Positions 23,695 to 35,656 of a stretch of 64,000 bases of DNA are shown in pieces. Under the pieces are notes generated by a model. The model was not told the origin of the DNA and did no database searches. It saw only the letters and a program-made list of their open reading frames with translations. Position numbers and translations under genes: made by a program. The stretch is from Rotaria socialis. Its lineage: Eukaryota > Rotifera > Eurotatoria > Philodinida > Philodinidae. The stretch lies in assembly GCA_905331475.1 (NCBI GenBank), contig CAJNYU010004461.1, forward strand, positions 62,001-126,000. Direction: 5' to 3'. The stretch's first letter is position 1. Every line of letters starts with the position of its first letter.

Positions 23695-24121
23695 TTTATT
23701 GTTGTGTTTTTTTTTTTGTTGAATTCTCGTATCAAAAACAAAATGGAATGCATATGAAGAATCAGTACCGTGTAACAATAGAAAAATAACTTTGTTGGCT
23801 TATATGCACGTGATTATTAAAATTTGACATTGATTTATCTCTTTTAATAATGATTTTCATGTAAGCCAATGAATTGTTGTTTTTTTTTCTCTTATTGTGG
23901 CAGTGTACTTGTTCGTAATGTGTATCCAAAATGAGCTGGTCAATCTGTTTGTTTGTACATGTGTGTTGCATATTCAAATTTTTAATTATTAATCAGATAT
24001 TTATAAGACAAAAAATAACTAAATCAATTGCTTTTTATGTTGTATAGATGAAATAGAATATATTTGTTAGTCTAATAAATATTGTTTTTGTTCTAGATTG
24101 TTTCATTTTGAAATATAAGCT

Positions 24122-25730
24122 ATGGCAACATCTGCATCATTGAATCGTTTTGAAATACAGTGAGTTAGAAAGAAAAAAAGATATAAATTAGGGATATGGC
24201 TTGTTAAAAAAGTTTTCATTGTGTTATCTTCATCACGTTAACTCAATCCTGTGATTTATTATATTTCCTATAGTTAAAATGTTTTACAAAATGGATAGGA
24301 ATTTTTTTCTTTTTCTTTTTCTTCTTCAAATGTTCATATCCAAAGGATGATAAAACGTTGTAATTGTTCCAAAGATTTGATTGATTAAATATTTTATTCG
24401 AAAGAGAATTAACATATGGAAAATCTACGCCACAATAAGGTTAGATATATAATATAGATCTGTGAAAAACGATACGATTCATAAATGTCACGAAGATATG
24501 AAATTTGCATAGCAAAATCTTAAGATGAACAAAATTCATGATAAACATTGCAAAAGCAATTCCTCCGGTTTGATGGATTACACGGAAATAAATAATTTTT
24601 GATTCTTATTTAGAGATGAAGAAGCTAATTCATCGTTTATGCTTGGTAAAAGAGACGTTTTATTGAATAATTATCAATCTGCATGTGATCATCTGTCGAA
24701 GACATGCGAAAAAATGTGAGAATTCTTCTTAATCAGTTATCTAAAACTTTCTAAGTTTTTCAGTGTAAAATTACGTGGAAATGATACAGCAGTCGAACTT
24801 GCTGAACCATATTTTTACTATGGTCAAGCTTTACTTTATCTTGGTCTTAATGAACAGCAAGTGCTGGGTAGCAATATTGTTAAAGGTCAATTGAGCGACA
24901 TGGACTTGATTTTGTAGAATTTCTTTTTACTTTTAATTATTTTTACAGATGAGGATAACGACGAAGACGACGAGGACGAAGAAGAAGAAGAAGAAGAAGG
25001 AGAAGGAGAAGAAGAACAAAAAAAAGAAGGAAAAAAAGAAAATGTAGAGGAAGAACAAGAAGAGGAAAAAGCAGATGACTCTATTCCTGATGATGAGCAT
25101 GTTAACGATCTTGAACGTGCCTTTGAAATTCTTGAATGTGCGCACATGATCTATTCAAAACTTTTAGAAACTGAACCAAACGATGCACATATAATAACAC
25201 GTATAGGAGATTTACACGTTATGCTTGCTGATATATGTAATGAAAATGGTGATCATGAAACAGCACTATCACATGTACTTAAAGCTATTGAATTACAAGA
25301 AGCAATTAACGAACAACAACGCTACCGTTTACTTGCTGAAAGTTACTATAAATTAGGTTTAATCTATGAACTAATTAATAAATTTTCTGAAGCTGTCGAT
25401 AGCTTTGATAAAGCTTTGAGTGCAGTTCGACAAGCGATTGATCAAACAACTGGAGACGATAAAGAAAATGAACGTGAAGAACTTAAATCACTGTTACCAA
25501 CTATTGAACTTAAACGTAATGATGCACAAGCATCGATAGCTGATAAACATTTAATTGCACAAGCAAGAGATCTGATTGCAGGAACGAATAGTGCAAGTCA
25601 TACAACAGATAATAGTACAACAGAAGCATCTGTCAAAGATTTAACATTAAACATACGACATAAGCGACCGGCAAATGATTCGGAAAAAACTGAAGAAGAA
25701 AATAAAAAGGCTAAAACTGATGATAATTAA
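24122..25730 (+). CDS. NASP: NASP histone H3-H4/H1 chaperone (SHNi-TPR family)
   Basis: Four exons: 24122-24159, 24614-24715, 24764-24885 and 24949-25730 (1044 bp, 347 residues). The order is that of NASP/Sim3/Hif1: a TPR unit (residues about 15-45), a second TPR interrupted by a long Asp/Glu tract (about 90-135), then two further TPR units (LLAESYYKLGLIYEL, FSEAVDSFDKAL), and a C-terminal basic tail (KRP, KKAK) that serves as nuclear signal. The acidic insertion inside TPR2 is the hallmark of the family. It binds histones H3-H4 and keeps a soluble histone pool for nucleosome assembly. The first intron is long (454 bp) relative to the others (48 and 63 bp). Start chosen as the only ATG giving a frame into exon 2. 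Confidence 0.93.
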
Positions 25731-25975
25731 TTCATTTTTTTTTGTTTTTTTATTATAATTGTGTTGTGGATATTGTAAAGACTAGAAACAAAGAAAAAAA
25801 TTGAAGATTATTTTTCTGTTCGAATAAAAATTCTTTTCATGAAATCTTCTTTTGTTTGATATTCAATAGTAAATCTATTTGATTATTGAGAATCTTAACA
25901 TTAGTCATTCAATCTCAGACATTGATGAGAAAATATTTTTCCTTTGAGAGTTTTGAATCATGAAATAATCAGAAA

Positions 25976-25987
25976 ATATTATTTTAG
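25976..25987 (+). promoter_or_regulatory. Possible spliced-leader acceptor upstream of ASPSCR1
   Basis: ATTATTTTAG followed closely by the ATG at 26001, with no upstream exon visible. The upstream gene NASP ends only 270 bp away on the same strand. This is what a trans-splice acceptor would look like; it could also be the end of a 5' UTR intron. Confidence 0.35.
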
Positions 25988-26000
25988 ATAGAAAATAATC

Positions 26001-28496
26001 ATGGCTAAAAGTACAATTAGTATTTTATGCCCGAGTGGACACCGACGAAAGGCACAAATGATGCCCAATAGTAGTTTACTTGAAGTAAGACATTTTTACA
26101 ATCGAATGTTTGTTTTTATAACTAATTGAATGTGCTAAATAGTCTACTAATGCTCCCACTTCAACGTTGGTCCGAATCAAATATCTAGAATTCTATTAGT
26201 AATTATTTGTTTATGTTGTTCTCTGAGATTTGTCTATAACTAGTTTTCGTGGTATCATATCATTATGTAAATGTTGCATGAAGTCTGATGTCGAGAGAAT
26301 AAATTTATTACTAAGAGAAATGATTAATCGCTGAAAATGATTTTGCCGAACTGATTTTATTTTCTCTGAACGTCAAACTTGAGAATTAAGATTTATGAAT
26401 TCAATCTGTTCTCAGGTACTCGAAGATGTATGTGAACAAGAAAATTTGGATTCATCAGACTGGGGTCTCATGTAAGAGTCATTTGTTTAACGTCAATTTT
26501 GTAAAATAAATTGACATCATAGACATCAGCGCACCAAATGCAATTTAACAAATCCATGGCGTTTACAAAGTATTCCGACGAATGCCACTCTAGAAATGTA
26601 TAAACTTGAAAATCGACGAGCAACCAATGATATCAATGTACAATTAGAATTACCTGATAATTCGAGATATCCTGGTTGGTTTGAACCAACGGTCACTCTT
26701 CAAGAAATGCTGGATTTGTATCGTATTCAACCTGACAGGTAAACATCTATCAAGTACTATGTCTTCTGTTATCTACTATATTCGAATTTACCATAAAGTA
26801 TGGTAGCTGCTATGGATATTTCAATGAGTGGTAATCGTAATTCTTGTCCAGTTTGCTCATATGTGACTGAAGAGGTAGATGAAAAAATTAGTTCGTCTTT
26901 GATGTTCTTCATATGAATATAGATCATTGGTGAATATGCTTTATCTAATACAACATTACGTGACATAGGACTCACTAATGGAACTGCTGTTATTCGGTTA
27001 GTAAAAGACAGCGGGATAATCATTTTTTTCTAGATAAAATAATCATTATCTATTCTAGTTATAATTTACGACCGGTTAGCGATGCTGAGCTACAAAAAAT
27101 CAATGCACGCATCGATGAGAAAATTGTTCGTCGACGTCAACAACAATATGAACAAGAAAAAAAGGCAAAACAGCCCCAACCTCAACCGCAAGCAACAACA
27201 AAATCAGAACCGATTCGTTCTTCGCCTCCTTCAATATCCACGACCTCTCGTTCTCTAACCAATTCAGCTGTGCCATCTTCGAACAATGAAGAATATTCAA
27301 TATTTCGTGATCCTCCAGTTAAGATTACACCTCCTACTACGGCACGAGTAATATTGATTGCATCAACCATTGAAATATTTTCTTTCTTTCTGCTAGTCTC
27401 TACAACAATCAAAAACATTAGCAGAAGAACTCGGCTTAAATGTATCATTAGATCTCGAATCCGAAGTAAAACAACGAGCAAAAGCTCAAGATGACTTTCG
27501 AAATTTTAAAGTATCTATCATCAAATCAAAAGGACAAAATAAATTCCGTTTTCTATTCTAATTTTAGTTTCCCGCAGCGACAAAAGGTAAAGAACTTTAT
27601 CGAAATGAATTCGATGATGATTATCGACATGCACAAGATGTTAGAGTAAGTAATATATATATATATATATATATATACATTTTGTTTTTAAATTAACGGA
27701 ACCATTAATAGCCATGTGATCGACGTCCAATTGCGTATGACATAACAAAAAATCCAGCAACGCGTGAAAATCGAAATAAAAAATCTGAAGATCTACCCGA
27801 TAATTTCTTCGAAACAACAGCCGATGATCTTCGATCAGTACTCAACGGTTTACAAAAACAAAGGTAGATTGATTTCTAAATAAAAATTTATTCAATAGAA
27901 CTTTTTTATGTTTACCAAGTTTGCATGACACTCCATTAGAAACTAGTAGTATGCGTGAGAGAGCTCAATCTTCACGTAGTATAACTTATGAACAAATAGC
28001 TATTCGATTTGTTGTCAACAAGCGTTACATTCTTCAAGGATTATTTCGTCCTGAAGAACCAGTTTCTCGACTAATTGATTTTGCTCAAGCAACTCTTATT
28101 TGTCCGCAGATCGGACAAACAGATTTTTATTTATATACCACACCGCCACGTGTTGTATTATCGGATTGGCGAAGACCATTATCCACCTATGATTTAGCAC
28201 CAGCGGCTTTTGTTCATCTTGGTCATAAAATAGTTTCACCACTTCATATTGAAGTTGCATCAAATATTCCAATACGAACAATCGATGAAGCTAATAAGTT
28301 AGCTGCCCAATATGTTTTTAGTCGTACAAGACCATCGAATGATCGTGAACGCGTACGTAGTGCCTTGTATAATGAAAGACCAACTACAGCAGCTAGTCTG
28401 ACTAGTCGTCCAACTCCACGTAATCCAACTAATAGTAATATTGACGATAAGGCACTTCGTGACAAATTTCGGAAATTTCTACCGGGTAAAAAATAA
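26001..28496 (+). CDS. ASPSCR1: ASPSCR1/TUG, UBX-domain tether protein
   Basis: Ten exons: 26001-26084, 26416-26471, 26523-26738, 26799-26874, 26923-26996, 27059-27347, 27397-27510, 27568-27645, 27712-27863, 27920-28496 (1716 bp, 571 residues). The N-terminus is a ubiquitin-like domain starting STISILCPSGHRRKAQ, followed by a second ubiquitin-like block (TLQEMLDLYRI to DIGLTNGTAVIRY). A Gln/Ser/Pro-rich linker leads to the conserved LPDNFFETTADDLRSVL block and a C-terminal UBX domain (IRFVVNKRYILQGLFRPEEPVS, PPRVVLSDW, APAAFVHLGHK). In animals TUG binds p97/VCP and tethers GLUT4 vesicles; binding of p97 through the UBX domain is the safest inference here. The protein is close to human length (553). 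Exon lengths and phases are consistent throughout. Confidence 0.94.
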
Positions 28497-28957
28497 ACAT
28501 TCTAATCATTTTTTATTTAAAAATCATATTTAGACTTTTTTTTCCTATTTTATTCTTGAGTCAAAATAAAATATATTTTGCGAATGACATAAAACGAATT
28601 TTAATAATCAATAAAATTATTATTTAACAATCGAGATTTTTATGTTTGTATCTATGAAGGTATAAAACAAACAGAAGTCTTAATATACTTTATGCAATGT
28701 CAATATCTTTTGGACTCAGTATCCTATTCTATTTTTAGAACTTGTTTTTTTCAACTTGCATCCGGTTACTATTAGTGTACTCCATTACTTTCTTCGAGTT
28801 ATCGCTATAAATTATTTCTAATTTACATAGATTTTCCTAAAACGTATTAGTCTATCATCGACGAGGTAAAAAAACATTTTTCCATATTCTTTTTTTTCGA
28901 GCATGCTTGATAATGATTGACTTCATTATCGCTGACTGACATGATCGTGTTGCATAA
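28497..28957. other. ASPSCR1 3' flank
   Basis: AT-rich; repeated AATAAA-like motifs around 28566-28615 suit the ASPSCR1 poly(A) signal. No gene seen. Confidence 0.4.
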
Positions 28958-28960
28958 CAG

Positions 28961-29191
28961 AATACAAGGACAATCATAGTTGGCACAGATTATAGACATC
29001 TAGATGAAGCATACACCGGAGCGCTTGTCAGGGTTCCAGCGAAAATATTATTTGCAGAGAACGTCCCCCTCAGGATTTATCAGGACACTGCGATGTATGA
29101 GATGAAGAACAAGAGCGCATTACCGTGTGGGTGTAAACGTAAATTACGACAGGCACACATTATAGTTAGACATCAAAGTCCATTAACTTGA
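28961..29191 (+). other. Unexplained 76-codon open stretch after a splice-acceptor-like CAG
   Basis: Directly after TTGCATAACAG, one frame stays open for 76 codons (28961-29188, TGA at 29189) and is more GC-rich than its surroundings. The translation has a balanced, protein-like composition (for example TDYRHLDEAYTGALVRVPAK and a PCGCKRK patch). No ATG starts it, so it would be missed by ATG-based gene calling. I do not recognise it and see no upstream exon. It may be an exon, a gene remnant or chance. Confidence 0.35.
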
Positions 29192-29979
29192 ATCAAACAA
29201 TTACATCTTTGGTATAGGAATATTTAAAATAAGACAACATGCTTATTCATTGAGATAGCTACAGAAATGACCTTGCAAACAGAAGTCTTAGATCTGGCAT
29301 ACTATCATAAATTCTATTAACAAGTGAGCGTTTCAAGGTCAATATGTATCATTTACACATTTTGTCCTTCATCGAGTATCATAGAACGTAATAACCTTGA
29401 TAGTTCTTACTATATTTATCCAAAGATACAAATTCCTGGTTAAGCTGTATTCTTGTAATCTAGACGATGTAGAATATCTATCTTTTTCTTTGGACTGTAA
29501 GTTGCATATGTGTAATATTCTTCATCGTAAAAACTACAGTTCAATTTGGTATATTGATGGCGTGCTTTAGCAATGGAATAACTGTCGACTTATCTAAATA
29601 GAATATGAAGTCTAACTAAATGAGTTTACAATTCTTCTTCAGAATCTTTTAATTAGACGAGATAGCCACACCCATTTTTTACTACAGTTTTGTGCAATTA
29701 TTTTCTAGCACAGCTCATTTAACTAAAGATTTATACATGTTGAATTGCTAAAATCTAAATTTTGTAACATTTCGATGCTGATATACTGAAGAAAAAATTA
29801 CCGAAGAAAAATTTTTACTTCATTAGTTACTTGTACCATGAACGGTTTTTATTCAAAATCAAACATTTATTCATGCTATGAGACGCCCAAGATTCATTGA
29901 AAATGTACATTTCACAAGGACTTTATGAAAAAAAATAATCTAGAAAAGTACTGTTTAAGAGTTCAATTGACAGTCAAAA
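29192..29979. other. Intergenic, no gene seen
   Basis: AT-rich sequence up to the stop codon side of the antistasin-like gene. Nothing recognisable. Confidence 0.4.
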
Positions 29980-30246
29980 TCAATGAAAAATATGTGTTTT
30001 GACATGTGGTGGTCGACCAAAAGAGTTTGGATGTTTCCCTGTACACGTATTCGAGGGTCGGCAGCGACAAATCGGGCAACCACTTCTGTCAACAACATTC
30101 CCACATGGACAATATACGCTACATGCTGGTGGACATCGTCCAAAACCATTACGTGAATAGGGAAGTGCCTCAGTACCAGTTGGCATGAACCAAACACAAA
30201 GAACAATAGTTATAACGAAAAAAAATAAAAATACTTTAGCTCGCAT
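29980..30246 (-). CDS. Antistasin-domain secreted peptide
   Basis: A single-exon frame of 88 residues on the minus strand. Residues 1-28 form a signal peptide (a short basic start, then a Phe/Val/Ile-rich core ending near GTEA). The mature part carries one cysteine-rich module whose spacing CPPAC-x3-CPCG-x6-GCPICRC-x4-TC follows the antistasin repeat (C-x-C-G before a D-x-x-GC-x-x-C-x-C core). Antistasin modules occur in leech and other invertebrate serine-protease inhibitors and in extracellular matrix proteins. One module is short for a classical inhibitor, so the target is unknown. An AATAAAAGG TATA-like motif lies upstream near 30293-30302 (minus strand). Confidence 0.8.
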   Translation of the reverse strand: MRAKVFLFFFVITIVLCVWFMPTGTEALPYSRNGFGRCPPACSVYCPCGNVVDRSGCPICRCRPSNTCTGKHPNSFGRPPHVKTHIFH

Positions 30247-31136
30247 CTTGTAATTTTGATCAATGTCACAGGCTGTTTATAATCGTTTATCTGCCTTTTA
30301 TTGGGATATCCGTAATGTTATATACATACTTACAGAGAAATGTAGAGTTTTCCATTGGGGGTAATGCTCGAAACGTTCTCTCTCTGTCTCTCTTTTTTAC
30401 CTTCAATAAGAACATTCGAGACCTTGCTAAGCATAGAACAAGACGGTGTTCCTATGCTTCCTGTTTGCAATTAGGAATCATATACATATATGTAACGTTG
30501 GGAAGATGTCGCTACAAGACGATATCTAGAGTGAAACCGTTATTGTATATCAAAAATATCTAAAACAATTTCACAATCAACATAGAAATTAAGCTCATTC
30601 AAAATTTCTTGATTATGAATAATGCTCATAGAGTTTATGAACTGGAATTGAATTGGCTGAACGTTGATAACTAGTGACTCACTGTTGAATATATCAACCA
30701 ATAATATTCAATGCTATTTTTGAACAGTTTTTACCTTGATTCTTAAACGTACTATTTTAAAATACGAGCCACATTTTAATCATATAAAATGTATAGAATC
30801 TCAATTGCTAAGCCATGGCTCGTATTTTTTGTTTGGCAGATATTCATTATGAAAAAAAGTTACGTTCTATATTCAGTATTGCAATGAAACGATGATATCT
30901 ACTGGTATTCACACATGTCTACGAAGAAATTGACTCATATGATCAATTGTCTTTATTCAGAGTGTCTTTTCTAGACACTACTTGAACTGAATTTTGAACG
31001 AATGAAATTAAAAAGACCATCGTTTTGTTTTGTTTTAGATAAATTCATCTCACCAACGTTCAATCGAGCATGTGTCAGTACTAGTATCCAATGAGACTTT
31101 AAGACTTATATCTTTTGTTGTTGTTGTTGTGTCTTT
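30247..31136. other. Intergenic region with a 13-bp hairpin
   Basis: Between divergent genes (antistasin minus, POLL plus), so it should hold both promoters. At 30759-30771 the sequence AAAATACGAGCCA is repeated in inverted form at 30816-30828, giving a perfect 13-bp stem with a 44-base spacer. No gene seen. Confidence 0.5.
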
Positions 31137-31140
31137 AGAA
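31115..31140 (+). promoter_or_regulatory. Strong acceptor-like site just before the POLL start
   Basis: A pyrimidine-rich run of TTG repeats ends TGTCTTTAG, then two bases, then the ATG at 31141. No upstream exon continues a protein frame into it, so a spliced leader joined here would give a very short 5' UTR. Confidence 0.4.
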
Positions 31141-33910
31141 ATGATCAATGCCGCATGCCGAGTACATTTATTGCCCAATTCAGTTGGCAAAGGTCGCTTA
31201 TCGATATTTCGTGAAGCGTGCACTAAATTTTCTCTTGAATGTGTAACACCGTTTAATATCGACAATGTCGAATGTATTATTGTTGAAGATTCACTTGAAA
31301 CAAATGTTATTATTGAAAAAATTCTCCACCTTGATCCATCCAATGCATATATTCCCCAATTAGTTAGTACACGATGGCTTAGTGATTCATTACGTGCTCA
31401 GCAATTATTACCACGTGAACCTTTCATTCGATCTTTAGTTTTTGAAGTGACTAAAACATTGGATGACAACAGCAATACTGCAGTCAATCAAAAACTATCC
31501 CGACCTCAGCTTAACAATGAACAGTCATTTCTTCCCAGAAAACGATCGAATTCAGACAGTGATTATGATGAAGACGTCGATATGAATAAAACTGATGAAG
31601 AATTAGTAGTACGTATTAATTATTTGATTCTCATAAATGATTCGATAGATGCTAATTGTTTTATGATTCTATATGAATGTAAATATATCGAGAAGTTCAG
31701 TATGTGTAAAATAGATTTCATATGATATACTATTTAAGAACTCTTTCTTGACAGTGAAAGTGGTTGGACGGTGAATTTATAGCTTTAGTTAAGATGTCCG
31801 AAATATTCCCGAGTTATGTTTTTACTGAAATTTTATATGAGAACTATTATCACACAGAAGTTAAACGATTTCGGCTCGTATCTCGTCATGATTAGTTAAA
31901 TTAGTCCTCGCAAAATACTATAAAATCTGTAGGACTTTCAAATGTTCATTTTGAATATCTCCTTTTTCGAAATATTAATATTATATTTTCTTTTAGACAT
32001 TAGCTGGAAAAGAGATTACATTCGCGGTTAGTTTCATTAGTATTATTTTTCAAATCAAACTCTTTTCATATACCTAGAAAGGTAACTGGATGTGTTGTGA
32101 ATCATCTGCATTACCAGTCGATCCTGTAAATAATCCCAATCAAGCAGTTATTGATAAACTTCAAGTAGGAATCAATTATTCTTTGAATACATTCGGATTA
32201 TATTGTTTCATTTAAATAGGAAATGGCGAATCTGTATCGAAATTCGAATGATAAATGGCGTGCATATGGTTATCAGAAAGCTATAAGTACTTTGAAAAAA
32301 TGTCATAAACCAGCAACTACTTATGAGGTATATATATATTGAAAAGATAAGTGATACAAATTTGACTAGGTAAATTTTCTTATAGGAAATTCGAATGTTA
32401 CCTGGCATTGGCTCACGTTTAGCAGAAAAAATCGTTGAAATCATGGAAACCGGTAGTATGATAAAACTAGAAGAATATCAAACAGATGCAGATATTGCTG
32501 TAATGGATTTATTTGGACAAATTTGGGGGATTGGACCAGCACAAGCTAAACGATGGGTTGATCTGGTATGTTATTTTTTCTCTTACAACTGTTTTATAAT
32601 ATTTGACTTCTCAAATAAACAAAGGGCTATCGAACATTGGATGATCTTCGAACAAAAGCTAGATTAACACATAATCAAATGATTGGATTAAAATATTATT
32701 CTGAATTTCTTGAACGTATTCCCAGAGAAGAAGTTAGTCAAATTGAAAGTGTTGTATGTAGAAGAAAAAAGAACTAATTTGAAGAATAAGTTTGATTGAT
32801 TTTAATTATGAATTTGAATAGGTTAGAGAAGCGGCTGCATCTTTGCGAACTGGTTTGCTCATACAAACATGTGGGTCCTATCGACGAGGTAAAGCAACAT
32901 GCGGTGATTGTGATATATTGATAACACATCGTGATGGAGTTTCACATGAACATTTACTGTTTCCACTTGTTGATAAATTAAAAGCGACCAGTAAGAAAGA
33001 AATTTCATTAATAGAAATTTTAAAAGCATTTTATTGTTGAAAGATTTTCTTGTTGATGATCTTGTTTATACTGATAAACATGATGAAGAACCGGGGTAAG
33101 TTAAAATGATGTTCTTTTTTAATTAGTTGAGAAAAAAAGTTTATTTTTTTTACAGAGCACATATGCGTTATTTTGGGGTTTGTAAATTGCCAGGTGAAAA
33201 TACTTTGGTAAGATCTTATTGATTGTATTGAGGGTGAATAGACGTTTAGCGAAACCAGCATTGAATACAAAGTGTGAGTCCACAATTAAGTCTTCCCTAT
33301 AGTTATAGCCAGACAAAACATCCAAAATGACTCTGAGTCATGTCACCTAACAGTATTTGCCCTCATAGGTTTTTATATCTGTCGGTTTCCCACGATGTTT
33401 TAATATGTGAAGATTTTTTTCTTCGATCTATATTCTCGTTTTGATCCTGTTGGTGTTCTTATATTTCGCTGTTGAAACCATTTGTAATTTTAAGTTTTTC
33501 TTTTTATGAGAAAATAAAATGCTGCTTCGATAAACTTTAGCAAATGTTAAAGATTTGAATCATATTTAATAATGTATTTTTAGTCACGTCGTATCGACAT
33601 TATCATTGTGCCGTATTCTGAGCATGCATGTGCTCTACTCTACTTTACTGGTTCGATGTTATTCAATCGTTCAATGCGTCAATTAGCAGATGAAAATAAT
33701 ATGTATTTATCACAACATCGTCTTCATGTTGGTGTTATTCGAATGGTAAATTTGAATTTTGTGCTTTTTTTCTTATTATTTATTGAGTTCATTTCTTTCT
33801 AGGGAAAAAATAAAGTCAATGAAGGCCGATTAGTACCAACACCAACTGAAGAATCAATATTTCAATATTTGAAATTACCCTATCGACCCCCAGCAGAACG
33901 TGATTATTGA
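31141..33910 (+). CDS. POLL: DNA polymerase lambda, complete
   Basis: Eleven exons: 31141-31608, 31997-32026, 32078-32164, 32220-32327, 32386-32565, 32625-32753, 32822-32990, 33044-33095, 33156-33207, 33584-33745, 33803-33910 (1545 bp, 514 residues). Residues 1-100 form a BRCT domain. A Ser/Pro/acidic linker follows, then the 8-kDa domain with a helix-hairpin-helix ([12 protein letters not shown]) and the second hairpin ([12 protein letters not shown]). The palm has [20 protein letters not shown], with the first two catalytic Asp, and [23 protein letters not shown] with the third. The C-terminus [11 protein letters not shown] closes as in the family. BRCT plus this C-terminus argues for lambda over beta. 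Role: gap filling in base excision repair and end joining, relevant to desiccation-induced double-strand breaks if the host is a bdelloid. Start supported by the adjacent acceptor-like site. Confidence 0.95.
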
Positions 33911-35656
33911 TTAAGCCATTGTATACTCAGATAATTTTTTACACAATAAATATTAGTTATTTGCAAAAATATGAAAGATAATTTTGATTATTTATCTAGA
34001 TTAATAATAAAAAGAGATTTTGTTTTTTTTCTAATTGGCTCTCGAAACAAAGAGTAGAAAAAAACGTGCCAAAGCGTTCTTGTGCTGAATGATTTCATGT
34101 TATATACCTAGATACATGCTAAGATATCTATACTTTATATAGTTATTGTTTATTAGTCTGGAAGTAAGAAGATCATAAGAAACTTGTACTGTGAATCAAA
34201 TGATTTCTCAGCGGAAATTTTTTCTATGAAACGTCCTATAAGTGACTTAAAGTAGAACTTTCTAAATGTTAGCCTATGCGCAGATAAATAAGGATCAGTA
34301 ATCCAATATATTATTACTATGACCGAGTATTCGAATTGATCTTTCCGATGATGAATCGAAGCAATTGTTCGATTTAACACTACACGTTATATCCTTACTA
34401 TGAAACTCACCAGCCTACTAAAAGATCGAATAATCGATGAAAACCAGCTAAATGGTGTTGTAGAAAGCGCAAGGCTACATTTTTTAGTGCCAGAATGAAC
34501 ATATGGTCACTGAACTTCAAATCAACATTATTGATATTTGAAAAAAATCTTTAAAATCAACTGAATAAAAAATGAAATTTTCTATGCGGAGGGTATATGA
34601 AACTGTAGTAAAGTAACTTTCCTGCTTTTTTCAGTTCAAATCCTCCAGAGTTTTACGGATATACTGCTTCAATATTCTTTATTTTTTGAAACCCATCAGT
34701 TCATAAGAGACTTTCTCTTTAAAGGTGATTAATGAGTTTGATTGTGCATAATATCAATCAAATGAAAAAAAAAATGTTACTTCTAGCAAAGAGTTCAATA
34801 TAATGAATACAATAAATAAATATTAAACTACACAGTCTTAATATGCGAGATTAAATAATTATACCATTCGAACTATCTAATAAATGAAGAAACTCAATTG
34901 TGCCTTTTTTTTGTATTTTCATCATTTGAAAATGGTCTCTGATTATTTGCGAGCATTTTATTTTATATTTGTAAAATCGCGGAATGCACATAACGTTATC
35001 GATATTTTTGACTTTTTTCAATTTCACATAACATTTATCTCTTGAAAAATAGGTTATTTTAAGTGCCCTAAAATAATTTTGATTCATTTATGTTCATAAT
35101 TCAATATTCGAAAAAGTTGCTTTCGTAGATTTGCCAGAAAATGATATTTGCTCTTTTTTTCTATTACTTGTTTCGTTCTGAAAAGTTATTAGTATTGGCT
35201 TTTTTTAATTTTGCTAAAATTCTTCATATAAGAATTTTCTATTATCAAAATGTTGCTTTATATTCCATTCGCTTTCCTTTTTTTTTGTCAGTTGTACAAA
35301 GAATTATCTTATAGTATCCTATATGAATATCGCACAATCATATAAATCATCTCTATTTGAAATCGAAAAAAATAAACATAAAAGAAAATACACGATAATG
35401 AAATATGTTCATATTATATATGTTTTTAAATATTATAATTTATTTGTTTCTTGGATTCATCGGTATTTTTCCACATGAATGTGGTGATGATGAACACGTA
35501 GGAAATGTATTGCGATACATTTTATTAAGCAAATATGGTTATCATTCAAGTTATTTCTAAGTAAAAGCAAAATAAAATAAAATATACCTTCATTTTTTCT
35601 TTTGAAAGAGAAGAAAAGAAAGAGTAACTTACGAACAAATGATAAATTCTTCATTC
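33911..35656. other. Intergenic, no gene seen
   Basis: AT-rich; AATAAA near 33944 suits the POLL 3' end. Several short open frames on the minus strand are poor in protein-like composition. No repeats recognised before the element at 35657. Confidence 0.4.

Noticed and set aside
31141..33910. DNA polymerase beta instead of lambda
   Set aside because: An N-terminal BRCT domain, the Ser/Pro linker and the C-terminal [10 protein letters not shown] block are lambda features; beta lacks BRCT.
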